Shown: positions 1-13,189, counted from the stretch's first letter. The stretch is DNA of 64,000 bases from Epiperipatus broadwayi (GCA_028023455.1 JAQFVV010000186.1:1516700-1580699), one strand, 5' to 3'. Made by a program: numbers and translations. The notes: a model not told the origin generated them from the letters alone.

Positions 1-539
1 AGTTCATTAATATCTATTATCTTACATTTCCTGTAGAGTGTTTCCTAATTGTCTTGTGTTCTTTTATGGTATAATAAAAGTACATATTGCCTTGTAGATG
101 TTATGTCTATGGAATAAATACATGTCTGCCTCCATAATGTTTTTACATTTCAGAACTTTTTTTCAATAAAAATTGCTCGAGATTTTAGAAGAATTTATAA
201 TGATGTCCATTGTTTTATAATAGGCCATTCTTTGAGCAAACACTTCTTTAGTTATTCATGCTGAATTGGTCTATCTTCAGAATTTTAAAATATAAGTTGT
301 CAGTCAATCTAAATTTCTTTCTATTCTTTCCATCATAATTTTAAAACTCACTAAATTCTATTACTTATAATTATTTAACTTTATCAATGTATAGAAGAAC
401 CGAAAGTGTAACTTAACAAAGAAGTAGGTTTCAAAAAAAGTTTACAGTATGAACCCATTATTCAAAACTGCAATAAAAACTAAAACAAAAAATCCCTTCC
501 CCTTAAAAAAAAGAACTTATGTTTTATCAAATCTTTTGC
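1..539. other. AT-rich sequence without recognised feature
   Basis: I see no coding potential, tandem array or family repeat here. Short homopolymer runs only. Confidence 0.5.
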
Positions 540-1470
540 TAACAACTTAATCAAATAATAATCTTAAGAATTTTTTTTTTATTATATAAAGAGTTATACA
601 AAACACTTGAACACAATTATGTAATTTTATCTCTTACATTATTTAAAATAAAATAGAAATTTATATAAGATTACAAACTTCTCAAGCACTTATGACTATC
701 AACAGCCAATCAGATTTCAAGCACTGCGACAGAGAATTTAACAAAAAAGGGTGGTTCCACCCTCTTCTTTACTTGAGATCTGATTGGCTATTGATAGTCA
801 TAAGCACTTGAGAAGTTTGCACTCTCTCAGTTTAATTTCAATACCATCTGTGCTTTATAAAATAATATTATTTATATATATTGCTGCAAGTTATAACATC
901 GAAAAACTACTGCGTAGTAAATTGAAAGATTTCATGCTGTATGTTTATAATTTGAACTCAGTGAATTGAGTGTTATGATATTTAAGATTCACACTTTCAG
1001 ATTTAAGTACTTTGGACTGGCTTGGATATATAGAAAGTCAAGTAAAGAAAAGGGTGGAACCACTCTTTTCTTGTTAAATTCTCTGTCCCAGTGCTTGAGA
1101 TCTGATTGGCTGTTGATAGTCATAAGCGCTTGAGAAGTTTGCACTCTCTCAGTTTAATTTCAATACCATCTGCACTTTATAAAATAATATTATTTACATA
1201 AGATTACAATACTAGCCAAAAAACAAAATTTTTAGTAAAATTTTTCATCAATCATGGTTTCATCTATTAGAAAATAGACTATTTCAAGTGAAATTCAGCT
1301 AAACATAGAATATATATATATATACACACAAAACAAAATAACATTCCTATCATTCACTTCAAAAATTACTTCCTTTAACATCAAAGGTTTTCTTCATGAG
1401 ATTGATGGCCTCAGATTCAAAAAATTTTATCATCAAAGTTTCTGTTACATTACTTGTATAAAAAGGTATA
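540..1470 (-). mobile_element. Penelope-like element 3' remnant, interrupted
   Basis: The stretch 1209-1470 matches, in the same order, the part that lies 3' of the GIY-YIG nuclease in the PLE fragment at 16738-17050. The shared landmarks are the 'ggtttcatctatta' block, an AC/TA microsatellite, 'caaaacaaaataa', and the 'ttttatcatcaaagtttct' block. The end nearest 643-675 matches the block at 16738-16765. The copy is read on the minus strand and holds no ORF. A foldback element (676-1197) sits inside it, so the PLE is older than that insertion. Confidence 0.65.
676..1197. mobile_element. Foldback element, family FB1, copy 1
   Basis: The sequence 'ataagattaca' occurs at 665-675 and again at 1198-1208, so an insertion of 522 bp made an 11-bp TSD. 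The insert begins with a hairpin: 676-720 is the reverse complement of about 777-822 (core 'caagcacttatgactatcaa'). A 60-bp block (about 813-880) is then repeated in direct orientation at 1135-1195. No ORF of note is present; the 61-codon frame over 784-969 is just the repeat. The structure is an inverted plus tandem composite of one short family. Confidence 0.7.
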
Positions 1471-1511
1471 CACACTCACATGTTCAACTTTTTCATTTAT
1501 TCTAAAACAAT

Positions 1512-1731
1512 ATTTATTTTTATAAAGCACAAACAATATTGAAATTAAATTGAGAGACTGCAAAACCTCTCGAGCTCATTACTATAACAGCCAATCAGAT
1601 CGTAAATAGAAAGACAAGTAAAGAATAGGGTGGATCATCCTATTCTTGTTAAATTCTCTGTCTTGTATTTATGATCTGATTAGCTGTTATAGTAATGAGC
1701 ACAAGAGGTTTTGCAGTCTCTTAATTTAATT
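1512..1731. mobile_element. Foldback element, family FB1, copy 2
   Basis: The flanks 1501-1511 and 1732-1742 both read 'tctaaaacaat', an 11-bp TSD. Inside, 1541-1600 is nearly the reverse complement of 1674-1733. The left end (ataaagcac...gaaattaaa...gagag) is the reverse complement of the direct-repeat block of FB1 copy 1, which ties the two insertions to one family. No coding capacity. Confidence 0.65.
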
Positions 1732-1742
1732 TCTAAAACAAT

Positions 1743-3340
1743 GATATAATAAAAATATTAGTACATAAATTGAAATAATTATTTTTTAATATTACTATTA
1801 TGTTTTAAAAACCTAAAATTAACTTTTACTTTTATCGTAATAGATTCAGTTATTTATTCCAAAGTCATGTATTGAGAAATGGAATAATTAGTATCTGATG
1901 AATCAAATACATTCACATTCCCAGACTACATTAACTTTTGGTGAGAACAGGATTTACATCAACATATCTAGAAGCCACCTTACATTTTTAAATCAATCAA
2001 GTTAATAACTTAAAATGTAACAAATTCCTTTTATTTACTTTAGTTTAGAGTCATTTCGTGTAAGCTTCAATAATCAATGGATCCTGTAAACCTAGTTTGG
2101 AGGTATGGATATAAATCTACTAAATGGTATCCATTTATTATTTCAGGTTATAATAGATGGCTTTGTAATAAGATAAATATAATTAATTTCCCTTTCTGTA
2201 ACAGATGTTGAAAGTAAACAGAATAATTCATGTGATATTTTACTTGACGTATTTTTGAAAAAAGGTGAAAGGTGCCTATAATTTAACATAAAATTGATGT
2301 ATTTAAATTATACGCTAGTGGTCATTGTCAGATCTTTACATAAGTATAAACAAAATAACAGGTTCAAACAAGAAATTCCCTCTTAAGTTATTAGTTTGTG
2401 TATTAAAAAAAGTAGCAAACTATCTGTTAGATTTGTAAGTGCAAATCCTAAATGGTTAAAGAAACTGAAATTAATACTGAATAGAGACACAGTAATACCC
2501 CTGGATTCTGGTGTCCAATACATAAAGAGGATTGTTGCTCCCATGCATCAGCACGTAGTTATTAGCAGTCTGAAACAAATGAAATCTACTGAGTTTCAAA
2601 TTTATATAGAAGAAACATTTATTGAGATTACTTCAAGAATCTGAATATTTCAACACTTGTATGATATATTTACTGACTTTGTTTAGTGATGGTAACTCTG
2701 AAATCCATCAGAATAGTTAGTTCTTGAATGAAATTTTTTCTATTTAAAGTTTAATACTTCTGATTTCTGTTTTATACTTATTACACACACGCACAACACA
2801 CTTATTTTTAATTTTGTAATCTTTAAACATTCACACGAAAATTTATAATCACCCCCCTCCCATTTTATTACTGCATTGTTCTAAAGATTTTGTCTTTAAC
2901 TACACTTTAAGCATAATTGATAATAACTTCCCCAATGTGACCTATATACATATCATTTACTTAAATGAAAAATAAATATGTTATTTAATTTAAAAATGCA
3001 ACGAAACTTTTTAAAACTATACGTTTTTTTTCTTATTGATATACATAAAAAAAAAAGATAGTTGCATGTCTTATTATGTTAGTGTTATTTTTTATTATCA
3101 TTTTGTTTAAAAAAAAAAAAAATTTCAAACTAAATTTTAACTAAAAAACAGAGAAGTGTGAATTATTGTGATAAACAGGAAATAAATAATTTAAGCGTTT
3201 AATGTATTCAATAAACTCAACACCAAACTTTAAATACACAGTGTATTTTAGTGAACTAATAACTGAAGACTCGTGATGTGATGTGATATGATGTACTATA
3301 GCTTCTCCTTAAACGGAGTCAAGAATCTCTTAACAATTAT
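1743..3340. other. AT-rich spacer with one unrecognised ORF
   Basis: Mostly low-complexity A/T. The only frame that does not look like random AT translation is 2396-2644 on the plus strand, listed separately. There is a short poly(A) run near 3110. Confidence 0.4.
2396..2644 (+). pseudogene. Unrecognised 82-codon ORF, possibly transposon-derived
   Basis: I do not recognise the product. The frame opens at a GTG, not an ATG. The composition is more protein-like than neighbouring frames (few Asn/Ile runs, a mixture of Lys, Val, Gln, Glu, and a 'MHQHVVISSLKQ' segment in the middle). There is no signal peptide, membrane segment or motif I can name. No partner exon or splice pair could be established. 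It may be a fragment of an old transposase or a chance ORF. Confidence 0.2.
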
Positions 3341-3410
3341 GCCCAGAGAAACCTGTTAGCCATTTTATTTTCCATTCCCCAGTCTAAGTTTTCCCATATT
3401 CTGCTCCATC

Positions 3411-3710
3411 CTATTTCCACAACATAATCTTTGTCAACTCTATGGCCTTTATATCTAAATCCCCCTTATCTTTTCCCAAACCCAGCATAAAAACCAATAA
3501 TCCCCTTTTTGTATAATCACTTTTTTCATATTTATTCTTCCATAACTTCATTATATGTGTCCTTTCTGTTTTCAAGCATTTACATTCAATTAACAGATGC
3601 CTAATATTTTCTATTCCTTCCTTACATAATTTACACTCTAAATCACTCATATTTTTCCACCTATATGTATATTCTCTTGTTGCTAAAGATCCTGTTCGCG
3701 CCTTAAACAA
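3411..3710 (-). pseudogene. LINE reverse transcriptase, C-terminal zinc-knuckle fragment
   Basis: This 99-codon frame carries the C-terminal region of a non-LTR retrotransposon ORF2. Residues of the form 'LECKLCKEG...RHLLIEC' give a C-x2-C-x8-H-x4-C knuckle, the usual end of many LINE polyproteins, preceded by a 'TREYTYRW' segment. It lies just downstream (minus strand) of the RT fragment at 3935-4712. A stop-rich stretch of about 220 bp separates them, so the two are one decayed element. The C-terminus shows it is the 3' end that survives, as expected for a 5'-truncated LINE. Confidence 0.7.
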
Positions 3711-3934
3711 TAAACTACTTTCCTTACTATTATATTTAAACTCTTTTTACTCTCTATACTAGTTCTCCATCTCTCTAACTCCCTATTCTTTATTAATAAA
3801 TCTATTCTTTTATCTCATTCCTTACCACTATAACACTCAACAATCCTCCTAACACAATCATCTCATCTTTTGTACAAATATACTGATATAAATTCTTTAT
3901 CCAAATCTTCTGCATACCGCATTACCTTTCTCAC

Positions 3935-4712
3935 TCATCTTGTTACCTGCCCTTTAATCATAACCCAATTAAATACTATTTTGGCTATTCTTTTATTATC
4001 CATAAACTGCAATCTACCAAACATTTTTATTTTACTTTTTGCATCTCTCATATGAAAACTTGACCATCCCATTTTTCCTTGAATTGCCTCTCTTACTGTC
4101 CATACATCTGCATCCAATGCATGTCTTCCTTTTTTCCTTTGAACTTTTTCTAAGTAATTTAATACCCCTTTACTAACACATAACACATCATTACCATATG
4201 TTAACCCTGCTACTGCAACTCCCTTCCACATAATTCTAGCTACATCATATTTATTATATGTAAACACTGTTAAGTTCTTTATCAATCCCTTTCTTTTCTT
4301 TGCTTCATTTATCAATTTTTTCTCCCATTCATCCAAATAATTTTTCTCATTACTTAAAATAATTTCCAAATACCTATATCTATCCACCACACTTAACTTT
4401 ATATCCCCCAATAAAAATTCTACATCTTCTCTTTCCCCAATATTAACCATCATTATATTTGATTTTTCTTCACTAAATTTAATCTCCATCTCTTTACCCA
4501 CTCTTTCACAGGTCTTTAGCACAACTTCAATATTTTTTTTCTGCACACAAAAATATATCATCTGCAAAAAAAAGGACCTGACAAAATATATACTCCCTTA
4601 TTACCTATTAACTGTATTTCTATCCCTCTTCCTAATCTTTCTGTTGCTCTTTCCATTTCACTCAAATACAACACAAACAAAATAGGTGATATAGGGCATC
4701 CATGCTGCCTGC
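3935..4712 (-). pseudogene. LINE reverse transcriptase domain, frameshifted
   Basis: Reading the minus strand from about 4712, the RT block 'RQHGCPISPILF' (RT motif 4, normally RQGCPLSP) is followed by about 45 codons and then 'PFFADD', the catalytic motif. The frame is then lost in an 8-T run near 4566 and is taken up again by a 210-codon ORF (3935-4567). That ORF contains the post-catalytic 'EEKSNIMMVN' and 'YRYLEIILSN' blocks (usually K-x-xYLG) and a 'GWSSFHMRDAKSKIKMFGRL' thumb-like region. The upstream RT, endonuclease and ORF1 are absent; a MITE starts at 4713 exactly where the RT breaks off. Clade uncertain. Confidence 0.75.
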
Positions 4713-5132
4713 AGTGCCATCTCTGAATCAATTCATATATTATATAGTGATGTATTTAAGTTCCATCACAAAAATCTTAAATCACTAGCATGCTTAAATC
4801 AAGTTATAACATGAAATGTGACAGCATATTTTGTATCTTAACACATGATAGAATATGTTAACATTCAAATTTATTTTAAATTAGGCAAGCTGTTACTGAA
4901 ACATTTTATATGATTTAAATTGTGTCTGGAAGGGAATTCTTGAGTCACCAGAATGTTTCCAAGTGATTTTCAAGAGTTTGTGATGTTATGAAGGTAATTG
5001 ACAAAGATGTGAATTGTATTATCCCATTTCAAGTCATAATTCATAATTATGATATGCTAGCACCTTAGAATTTTTATAGTAAATGATAAAACTGTCACAA
5101 CATTCCACATGCATTGAATCCAAGATGGCACT
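4713..5132. mobile_element. MITE, family M1, copy 1 (420 bp)
   Basis: Left end 'agtgccatctctgaatcaa' and right end (reverse complement) 'agtgccatcttggattcaa' form imperfect 20-bp terminal inverted repeats. The whole body aligns end to end with 44937-45362, including the palindromic 'atcacaaa-atctta' and 'tcataattcataattatgat' blocks. There is no ORF, and no clear TSD is left. It interrupts the LINE at 3411-4712. Confidence 0.65.
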
Positions 5133-7180
5133 TAAGGTGACTTGGAGAGAGTATGGGTCACATTTTCACTGAAACACATTGTATAAGTACACAATGCCTT
5201 ACAAATTTGTCATAATCATGTCTAATATATGTATATTATGACCTTTATTTCTCAGATGTTAGAATAGCATCATCTCAGAGAAGAATTAGTAATCGAGGAA
5301 TGTTCATGCCTAAACTACCACTTTTTGTTTGATACTTGGCCTCTAGAATTAAAGTAGGAATGTAGAAGAGAAAAATAACTAGACAACATTAAATGTAAAA
5401 TTAGAAATAAAGATTCAAAACCAATTGGCTTAAAAAATGGAAATGCATTTTATTATAAAACACAAAGTTAATACAATTAAAATAGGATTTCTCATAAAAA
5501 GATGGAAAAATGTTGACTGAGACAAGCAAGATATAGTTCCACAATTTATTAAATTAATATACTTTAGATTTGTATCTCAACAAATTTATATTAAGATGAA
5601 GATGTTCTTTAAGTATAGCATGAGTTTAGTTATCCTGCATAACATCTTAAAATGTCATATAAAATTTTAAAAGTAAAATTGAAAAATAGTTGAAAGCTGA
5701 AAATGCAAGGAATAAAATTAAATATAAAACAGAAATGAGAGAGATAAAATATATTAAAAAATAAAAAGAATAATAATTGCTAGTTATAAATATATTTCAT
5801 TTGGCTTAACCTATAATTCATAAATTGTAATAAATAATTTAAAAAATTGCATAGTGTAGACTTGGAAAATATCAATACAAGGATAATGGAGTCTTTAATA
5901 AAACAACTACAAACATATAAGGCAAAGAAAAAGCAACAATTGTACATTAAATTATTTTCTATTTAATTAAAATACTATGCCTAGGGAAAAACATTTAAGT
6001 AGTTTAAAATAGTATTTTTAAAAAAGTTGTAATATACATAAAGAAATTATATATATAAAATCTAGTCTCTCTAATATGTGATTGGTAAATGAATGTTTGT
6101 CTGATGACACTACAATCACTATGTTTATCTGAAGTAAGTAATACTGCCATTAAATGAAAAACAGTGGGGAAACATCAGTATGAATACTCTTAATTACAGT
6201 AATATAGTATATGTTTCATGGTAAAGGTTCTATCCAGCTGCCAGAAACTCTTATTCTGTCAATACCCTAATATAGTTCAGATGAATGACATACTTACTAA
6301 TGTTAATGAACTTTTATAAATTAGCAATGTTTAATAAAAATACATATTTACATTAAATCTTTAAAAAATGGTTAACACAACAAATTTAATAAAAAATTAT
6401 TATAAAAATGAGCAGTACTTTTGTATTCCAACATTAATAAATGGTAAATGTTAAATAAGCTAAAAAATTATTATGATAATAAAAAATTTTTTTTTTATTC
6501 AGAGGGCATGCCAGTAAATATATATTTTCACCATAAATCCATTGATTATATTAGATATATTAAAAAATGTAAATTTGAATTTAGCTTTATTAAAATTCAG
6601 AAATTTATTTATATAACATTAAAATATTTTGTTTAATTTACATTAAATCTTAATTTAAAAAAACCACAGGTCTTTACAAGGCCAGGTCTATCTGGTATAG
6701 TAATAAATTATTTCAACAATAACATTTTCTGAATTGATATTCTTAAAACAAGACTAAAATGATGACTTATGTGAAACAATTCTACAAATATCAATACAGT
6801 ACAATTTAAAATTATGGACCACAATCTTCAAAAGCATTTCTTAGCTTGAAATATACATTTTCATATTAAAAATGAAATATTTAAACTTTAAATCACAATT
6901 TAATGTACATATAAATTTTTCATTTTCTTTTACTTATATGTATTGCTAAATGAAGATATTTTTAAATTACTATTTAACAAAGTATTTTTTTTTACAGAAA
7001 TAAGTAGTTAAAGACATTGTATAATTGCAAACATTTTCCCTGACAAAAGTTTCAAACAACATTCAGGTGGCCTTGATTTTAAACATTATTTAATGTTTAA
7101 GCATTATTATTTCTATATATATAAAACAAAATGTCTGCTTATTAAAAGACTATTGTAATAATAATAAAAATAATAAATAT
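5133..7180. other. AT-rich spacer
   Basis: No gene, no family repeat and no long hairpin recognised. Small frames such as 6448-6636 are AT-noise translations rich in Lys, Asn, Ile, Tyr and Phe. Confidence 0.45.
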
Positions 7181-7491
7181 AATGGTAATTAACTATTATA
7201 TACAGTTTTTCAATCCACAGAAGTACTTTCAGTTAATTCCTTAACCATCCTCAACTGCCATTAAATTCAAAAAACAATGTAAGCAAATGTCATCAAATCA
7301 ATTTTAATGAATAGAAATAAAATGAATATAATTAATAGACAAACTGATATTGTTAAAATTCAGGATTCATGGCCTTTGAGTTGATGATGTTTGCTTCTGT
7401 TATGTTTTTTGAATTTAACAGCAGTTGAGATTAAGGAATTAACTGAAAGTACTTCTGCAGATTGAAAGACTGTATGTAATAGTTAATTACC

Positions 7492-7494
<3 letters not shown>
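7181..7494. repeat. Foldback element with 64-bp inverted ends
   Basis: 7181-7244 is nearly the reverse complement of 7431-7494 (ends 'aatggtaattaact' and 'agttaattaccatt'). A loop of about 185 bp includes a further weaker pairing. The size and form are MITE-like. The right end runs directly into a (TA)n tract, suggesting insertion into, or origin of, a TA microsatellite. Confidence 0.75.

Positions 7495-7549
<55 letters not shown>
7492..7549. repeat. (TA)n microsatellite
   Basis: Uninterrupted TA dinucleotides directly after the right arm of the foldback element. Confidence 0.95.
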
Positions 7550-7550
<1 letters not shown>

Positions 7551-7917
7551 CACCCCAATTTAAAAGACCAGTTTAATTTTAAAAACATCCAAATAGTAGC
7601 ATAATTCTATTACTATTCATAAAACTCAAACAAAAAATTATTAAATATATTAACTGACATATTTTGTTGATGGTTTCTGGAAACAAAAGTAAGTTTGTCA
7701 TATACAAATTTAAAAATTATTTTAAAAACTGCATATGTAAAAAAAGAGAGAAAAAGTAATGCATATATTAAATCTTTTTTTTACTTATTTATAAAAAAAA
7801 AATTTAATTCATTTCAATTATTTATATTTACTTACAAATTTATAAAATCAAATTTTATATCAGCAACTTGACCTTTCTTTTAAACTATAAGAACTTTATA
7901 ACTTTACATTATCCAAT

Positions 7918-8107
7918 ATTGTAATATTGATATTAGCGATTAAGCCAATGCACGTACACTTTAAGGATAAATCATAAATGAATACTCTCACTTTTCCTGA
8001 CACAAGATATAGTATTTTAGAAAGGATGGAAAAGTGAGAGTATTCATTTATAATTTATCTTTAAAGTGCATGTGCACTGGATTAATTGCTAATATCACTA
8101 TTACAGT
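7918..8107. repeat. Palindromic element, about 85-bp arms
   Basis: 7918-8004 pairs with 8024-8107. Both arms contain 'gagagtattcattta' or its complement, 'aagtgca/tgcac', and the 'gctaatatca' end. The loop is only about 20 nt, so the strand could fold into one long hairpin. No coding capacity. Confidence 0.8.
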
Positions 8108-9784
8108 ATAAAAATACAGCGCTATATAAAATAATATCTAATTATCCAATATTCTATCTTTACCTATATTTTTCTTTCACTATGCATCTACTTAATGGTA
8201 TTCTCATGTTGTACATTTTAAAATTAATTTATAATTTAAATGTTTTAAATTACTTTATTAAAATATATTTATTAATGTTTTAAGTTTGTTGTTTTGGAGC
8301 ATTATCATATCCTTTATTATTTTTTTCTTCAGATTTTTCCTTCAGTTATATTTTTTTAATAAAAAAAACAGTCATTTCCAAATCTTTATAACTTCATTAA
8401 ATTTTATTAAAATCTCAAATTCAAATAATAAAGTTAATGCTAAAAATAGAATATCAAATTTGCAAATAAAAAACATTGCAATAAATTTTTCAGCACAACA
8501 AATTATATTTTAACTTTCAATAAAAAAAAAATTATTTAATAAAAAAAATTTTTCTTCATATCTTATTGATTTAAAAAAATTTAGTTTTAAATAATAAAAA
8601 TAAATAATAAAATTAATGCAAAGACTACTTTATTTCTGATATCTCATATATTTTTGGAAAGTTAATACAAATATGCAAAAAAGATTCTGAAGATAAGTTT
8701 ATTTTCTTAGAATGCAAACAACAGTTTTGCTCCATTTTCTACCCAATAAATGTGAAGATGTGCTGAACATGAAGATAGAAAATGAAAAGTAAAAGAGGTG
8801 TGAGTTATTTGTAACAATTCTCATGCAATCAAAAAAAAATAGTTGTTCAATTATCTAAAAAATGGAATATGCAAATTATTAATTTACATAAATTAGATTC
8901 CATACAAATTATACAGTGCATCCTGCAGCTCATGAGTGCTATGAATATGACTTTATCAGTGGAAAGTGCATTCAGCCATTATCTAAATATATTTATATTA
9001 AATAAAACATCTTATCCAACATTCAAAATATTTAAATACATCAATTACAATTAAGATAAGAATAGGAAGTTGTTTTTTTAATATTAAAAAAAAGCTATAT
9101 ATATAAATATCATATGCTTATTAAAATACAAATATTTAATAATTTTACAAAAAATATATAACTTATGTTTATTTTTGTGTTAACATCAGTGGAAAAAGTT
9201 GCACAGGAGTATTCATTTTTCCTTGGTAATAATAGTTATCTTAATGGCAAAAATTTAGCAGTTTTTAAATACAAAATAAGAAATATAAAAAGTCAGATAT
9301 AAAAATGATTGTAATAATTCTAAAGAAATAAATACAAAAGAAAAAATTGTAAATAGTAATATGTAATCAAAAAATATGATTTACATTAAAATATTAACAA
9401 CACTCATAAGAATTGTGTTTTTTATTGTAATCTCAAAATAATAATTGAGAGTTAAAATAATTTTAAAATAGAAGTAAGTTCTATAAAAATATTTAATTAA
9501 AAAATGAAAATTGAAAACAAACATATATTGTTACCCAATATTAATAATATAAATAACATTTTTCTTAAAAAAAATTGTCTTGCCACTTTCATAGTTCTAA
9601 TTTGTTTGTGTTGTTGAAATATAAGGATAGTAACTCATTTATGTTCAAAATTATAAATGAACAATTTGACAAATAAAATACTTTCTGATATTATTTCCTT
9701 GATATTTAATTTAACTGTAATTATTTGAATGTATTTCAGTTCTTCAATAAATATAAATAGTAATTGCTTTAATTATTATCTAAT
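8108..9784. other. AT-rich spacer
   Basis: No recognised element. ORFs at 8086-8513 and 8869-9054 consist of AT-biased residues without motifs and are not called. Confidence 0.45.
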
Positions 9785-9945
9785 GAACTTGTCAATAGCT
9801 CTTAACAAATTTATCAGAATATCTCTAACCCCAGACTGGTTTTGGCTTCTGGGTTTCTCAGTGAAGTGCTAGGATATTCAAGCATTAGATCTAAAATACC
9901 GGGTCAAGTCCGCACTTTCATATCTATGGATTTTAAAATAATGCT
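9785..9945 (-). mobile_element. Hammerhead repeat family B, fragment
   Basis: Shares the blocks 'caatagct(c/t)ta', 'gaatat..ctag' and 'ttagatct' with the family B copies at 56081-56600 and 36340-36570. Only the part around the ribozyme is preserved. Confidence 0.6.
9817..9879 (-). ncRNA. Hammerhead ribozyme, type I, decayed (family B)
   Basis: On the minus strand the outer stem I helix GAAUAU/AUAUUC (9874-9879 with 9817-9822) is perfect. The inner stem I CUUCA/UGGGG pairs with two wobbles. The core is degenerate: CUGAGAA in place of CUGANGA, and AAAA in place of GAAA. Stem III ACC...GU is short. The layout matches the two other family B copies. The lost core bases mean it is unlikely to cut. 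Confidence 0.6.
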
Positions 9946-11098
9946 TTTCACAAATTATAAACAACCATCAGGCATATCACCTTATATTGCTTCCCCCTAT
10001 TATGTATATTTGTAGTAAAAAATATAAACAAAACAAATAGAAGAAAGCGATGCGTAAAAGAAATAATAATAATAATAATAATATGAAAAGTTACTCTGTA
10101 TAAATATCAGCCTTAATAGAGCTAATTATTTTGAAATCATAAGGCAGGTTTTTTTTTTTTATTTATGTTGGCTGAAAACGATATTATCCTTTTTCTTTTA
10201 AATGAAGCAATGTTTCTTCTCTTTATAAAATAAGAACTTTTAAATTATCTCTATAGATAAATGTTTAGTTGATTCTAAAAGTTATTTTGTTGGTTACAAA
10301 ATTTAATTAACCTTTATAACTTTTTTTTTAAAGTTTTGTAATATTAAATTACTCTGTGACAAATAAACTTTATTGTTCAATAAATAAATAAAAAATGCAT
10401 GGAAATATTTTACATTAAAAAAAAAGCATAAAAATATTAAATTGATCATTATCCGAATGATTTTTAGTTTAAATAAGTATTTTTTAAAAAATCATTATTC
10501 TAAAGGTTTTTTAAAAATAAAAAATAAAAAAAAAACAAAACAACAACAACCCTGGTTTACAAAGCAAAATAACTATCAAAATTTAAAATTTACGATGAGA
10601 ACAAAAATATATTTCCAAATACGAATTAAGAGCGTTTTTTGTTCACGCTAGTTAATGTTTTCACGTAAATGATCTATTATAAGTATATATATTACATAAA
10701 AATTAAATATTATTTTCAGTATTTTTTATTAACATTAGCAATTTTTTATATAGGGTATTTACTGTTTTCCTTTAAAAACAAATCTAAATAGATAATAGTA
10801 ATAAATAATTATTTACCTTCTTCAAATTCATTTCCCAGTTGAAATAAAAGTTAAAATCCCATATAGAGATATATATTTAAATATATATATACAGAATTTA
10901 TCTTTCTGGTAAGTAAACTAGGTGAATAGCTAAGGGCAAAAAAACTTCGGGAGTGTCAACATTCGAGGTAAATAAACTCAAGAAAATAATTTTAATTTAG
11001 TCTTTAAATCTTTTAAAACACTTTCATCTATTTTTTTTTCTTCTATTCCTTTCATTTTCTTTCTTGCACACATACTCTCTCGGATATACACAGACATA
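9946..11098. other. AT-rich spacer with short (AAT)n
   Basis: An (AAT)n tract lies at about 10061-10083. Nothing else recognised; the 69-codon frame at 10442-10651 is Lys/Asn/Gln-rich noise. Confidence 0.5.
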
Positions 11099-11577
<479 letters not shown>

Positions 11578-11956
11578 TTCTTTATTTAAATACATATGAA
11601 AATGATTTATAATAAGTTTTTTATTAGGTTATGGTTTTATTGATATAGCTTTATTTATAAATGATATATTTTAAAATAATTAAAAGTTTACCGTACCTGT
11701 TTGATTGATTAAACATAAGTGTAAATAATTAGAACTTTTATCTCTTAATTTATGTACAAATTAAATATAATACAATTTTTTATCTGAATTTCTATATTAG
11801 ATAATTTTATTTCAACAATTCAATATCCATTTTTTTAATAATATTAATCAAATGGTTTACATATTTATTAGATCATTTGATTATCAAATAATAGACCAAA
11901 GATTGCCCCCAGGCCTCCATTCTACTGATATAAGTAACTGTACAATAGTTTCAAAG

Positions 11957-11994
11957 TAAATATAGAATGTAGCATGCTGCTACATTCTATATTT
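11957..11994. repeat. Perfect short hairpin
   Basis: 'tatagaatgtagca' and its reverse complement flank a 3-nt centre. It could be a small foldback or chance. The surrounding 11578-12229 otherwise shows only AT-rich sequence. Confidence 0.7.
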
Positions 11995-12229
11995 TTGTCA
12001 TTGGCTGTACTTTTATACGAATATGCAAATTGACTTTTGCAATTATCAATTTCATTAAACATACACAATTCATATTGATATAAAGACTTCATTAATTTAT
12101 GATATAATTATAGCTTATTAAAATAAATACTGTAATTTTAAAAAGTTGATGCTAGAATAAATTGTAATATGGTTTTAAATAGCAATGATAAATTTCTACT
12201 TTTGAGTCAAACCATTTAAATCTGCTTAG

Positions 12230-12330
12230 CCCTATATGGTTTAGTACAGTGGTAAAACACCAGATTTTGGAGCATAAGGATTTCAAATCAATTCCTTTTT
12301 GGCATTTTCAGCTCTCGGACTTCTTTTGAA
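12230..12330 (+). repeat. Possible old tRNA-derived SINE head
   Basis: A tRNA-like order is visible: an A-box-like 'tagtacagtggtaaaaca', an anticodon-arm-like 'ccagattttgga', then a B-box-like 'gatttcaaatca' followed by 'ttttggca'. Box B is poorly preserved and no poly(A) tail or TSD is found, so the call is tentative. Confidence 0.3.
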
Positions 12331-12734
12331 TTTGCAAGCACTTAAGTCATTCAATTATTTTTTAATCTGGCTTTAGTAAGATATTTTAAAATATTAACCT
12401 AAAAAAAAATTCTAAAAATCTACAAAAATATTTAAATAAGTTTATGCAAATTGACAAATTGCAAAATACTGTTGATTTACATAAAGCATTAATCAACTTA
12501 GGATTGGTCATGTGCATTTACATGTAATAATGCAGAAGCAGTAGATTAGATAACTTTGTTAGATAAACTTCTAGTAAAATATAAACCTCTAATGATAAAT
12601 TTTTATAAAGGAAAAAGAATGAAAGAATTTGAAAACTATATGTTCTTTGAAAATTCTCTTTCACACCATATTTGATCAATGTAACACATAGTAATGCTTT
12701 GTTTTACCTTGAAATAATTCATATATATATATAA

Positions 12735-12830
12735 CTATTAGAAACCCGTCAATGCTTAGACAATCCCAGTATAGATAACAATCAACAATCTCAAACTGTT
12801 GTCAAGGCAACCTCCATTTAACAATAAAAG
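12735..12830 (-). repeat. Repeat family C copy
   Basis: About 95 bp shared with 25925, 26275, 26490, 45815 and 57570. The landmarks are 'agacaatccca', 'aacaatcaacaatctcaaa', and 'ttgtcaaggcaacctcc'. It is flanked by a short TA tract. Function unknown. Confidence 0.7.
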
Positions 12831-13189
12831 TGTAAAGTTACCACTGTGACATTTTAACAGTAGACACATAAAGGATGCTTAACCTAAATTTATCTAACAA
12901 AGAATACTTTAAAAATATAATATCAATATAATTAAAATAATTATAAAATCATCCCACCTTCTCTTTTTATTTCTACTGTGGAATTTACTGTTGTTAATTA
13001 TTATATTGATATTGTCAAATTTATTTGACCACTTTTTGTATTAGGTACAATTTAAATAATTTAAATAATTAAATCATTATAAAAAATAGAATGACACCAG
13101 TTCAGGTTAGTATAAAGTTAACTAACATTCACATAACTTCTTATATTATTTTTTAAATGACCATTTAAAATAATTATTGACCCATTACA

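Noticed and set aside
8086-8513. Two adjoining ORFs with hydrophobic residues
   Set aside because: Leu/Ile/Phe/Tyr/Asn-rich frames expected from AT-rich DNA; no start context or motif.
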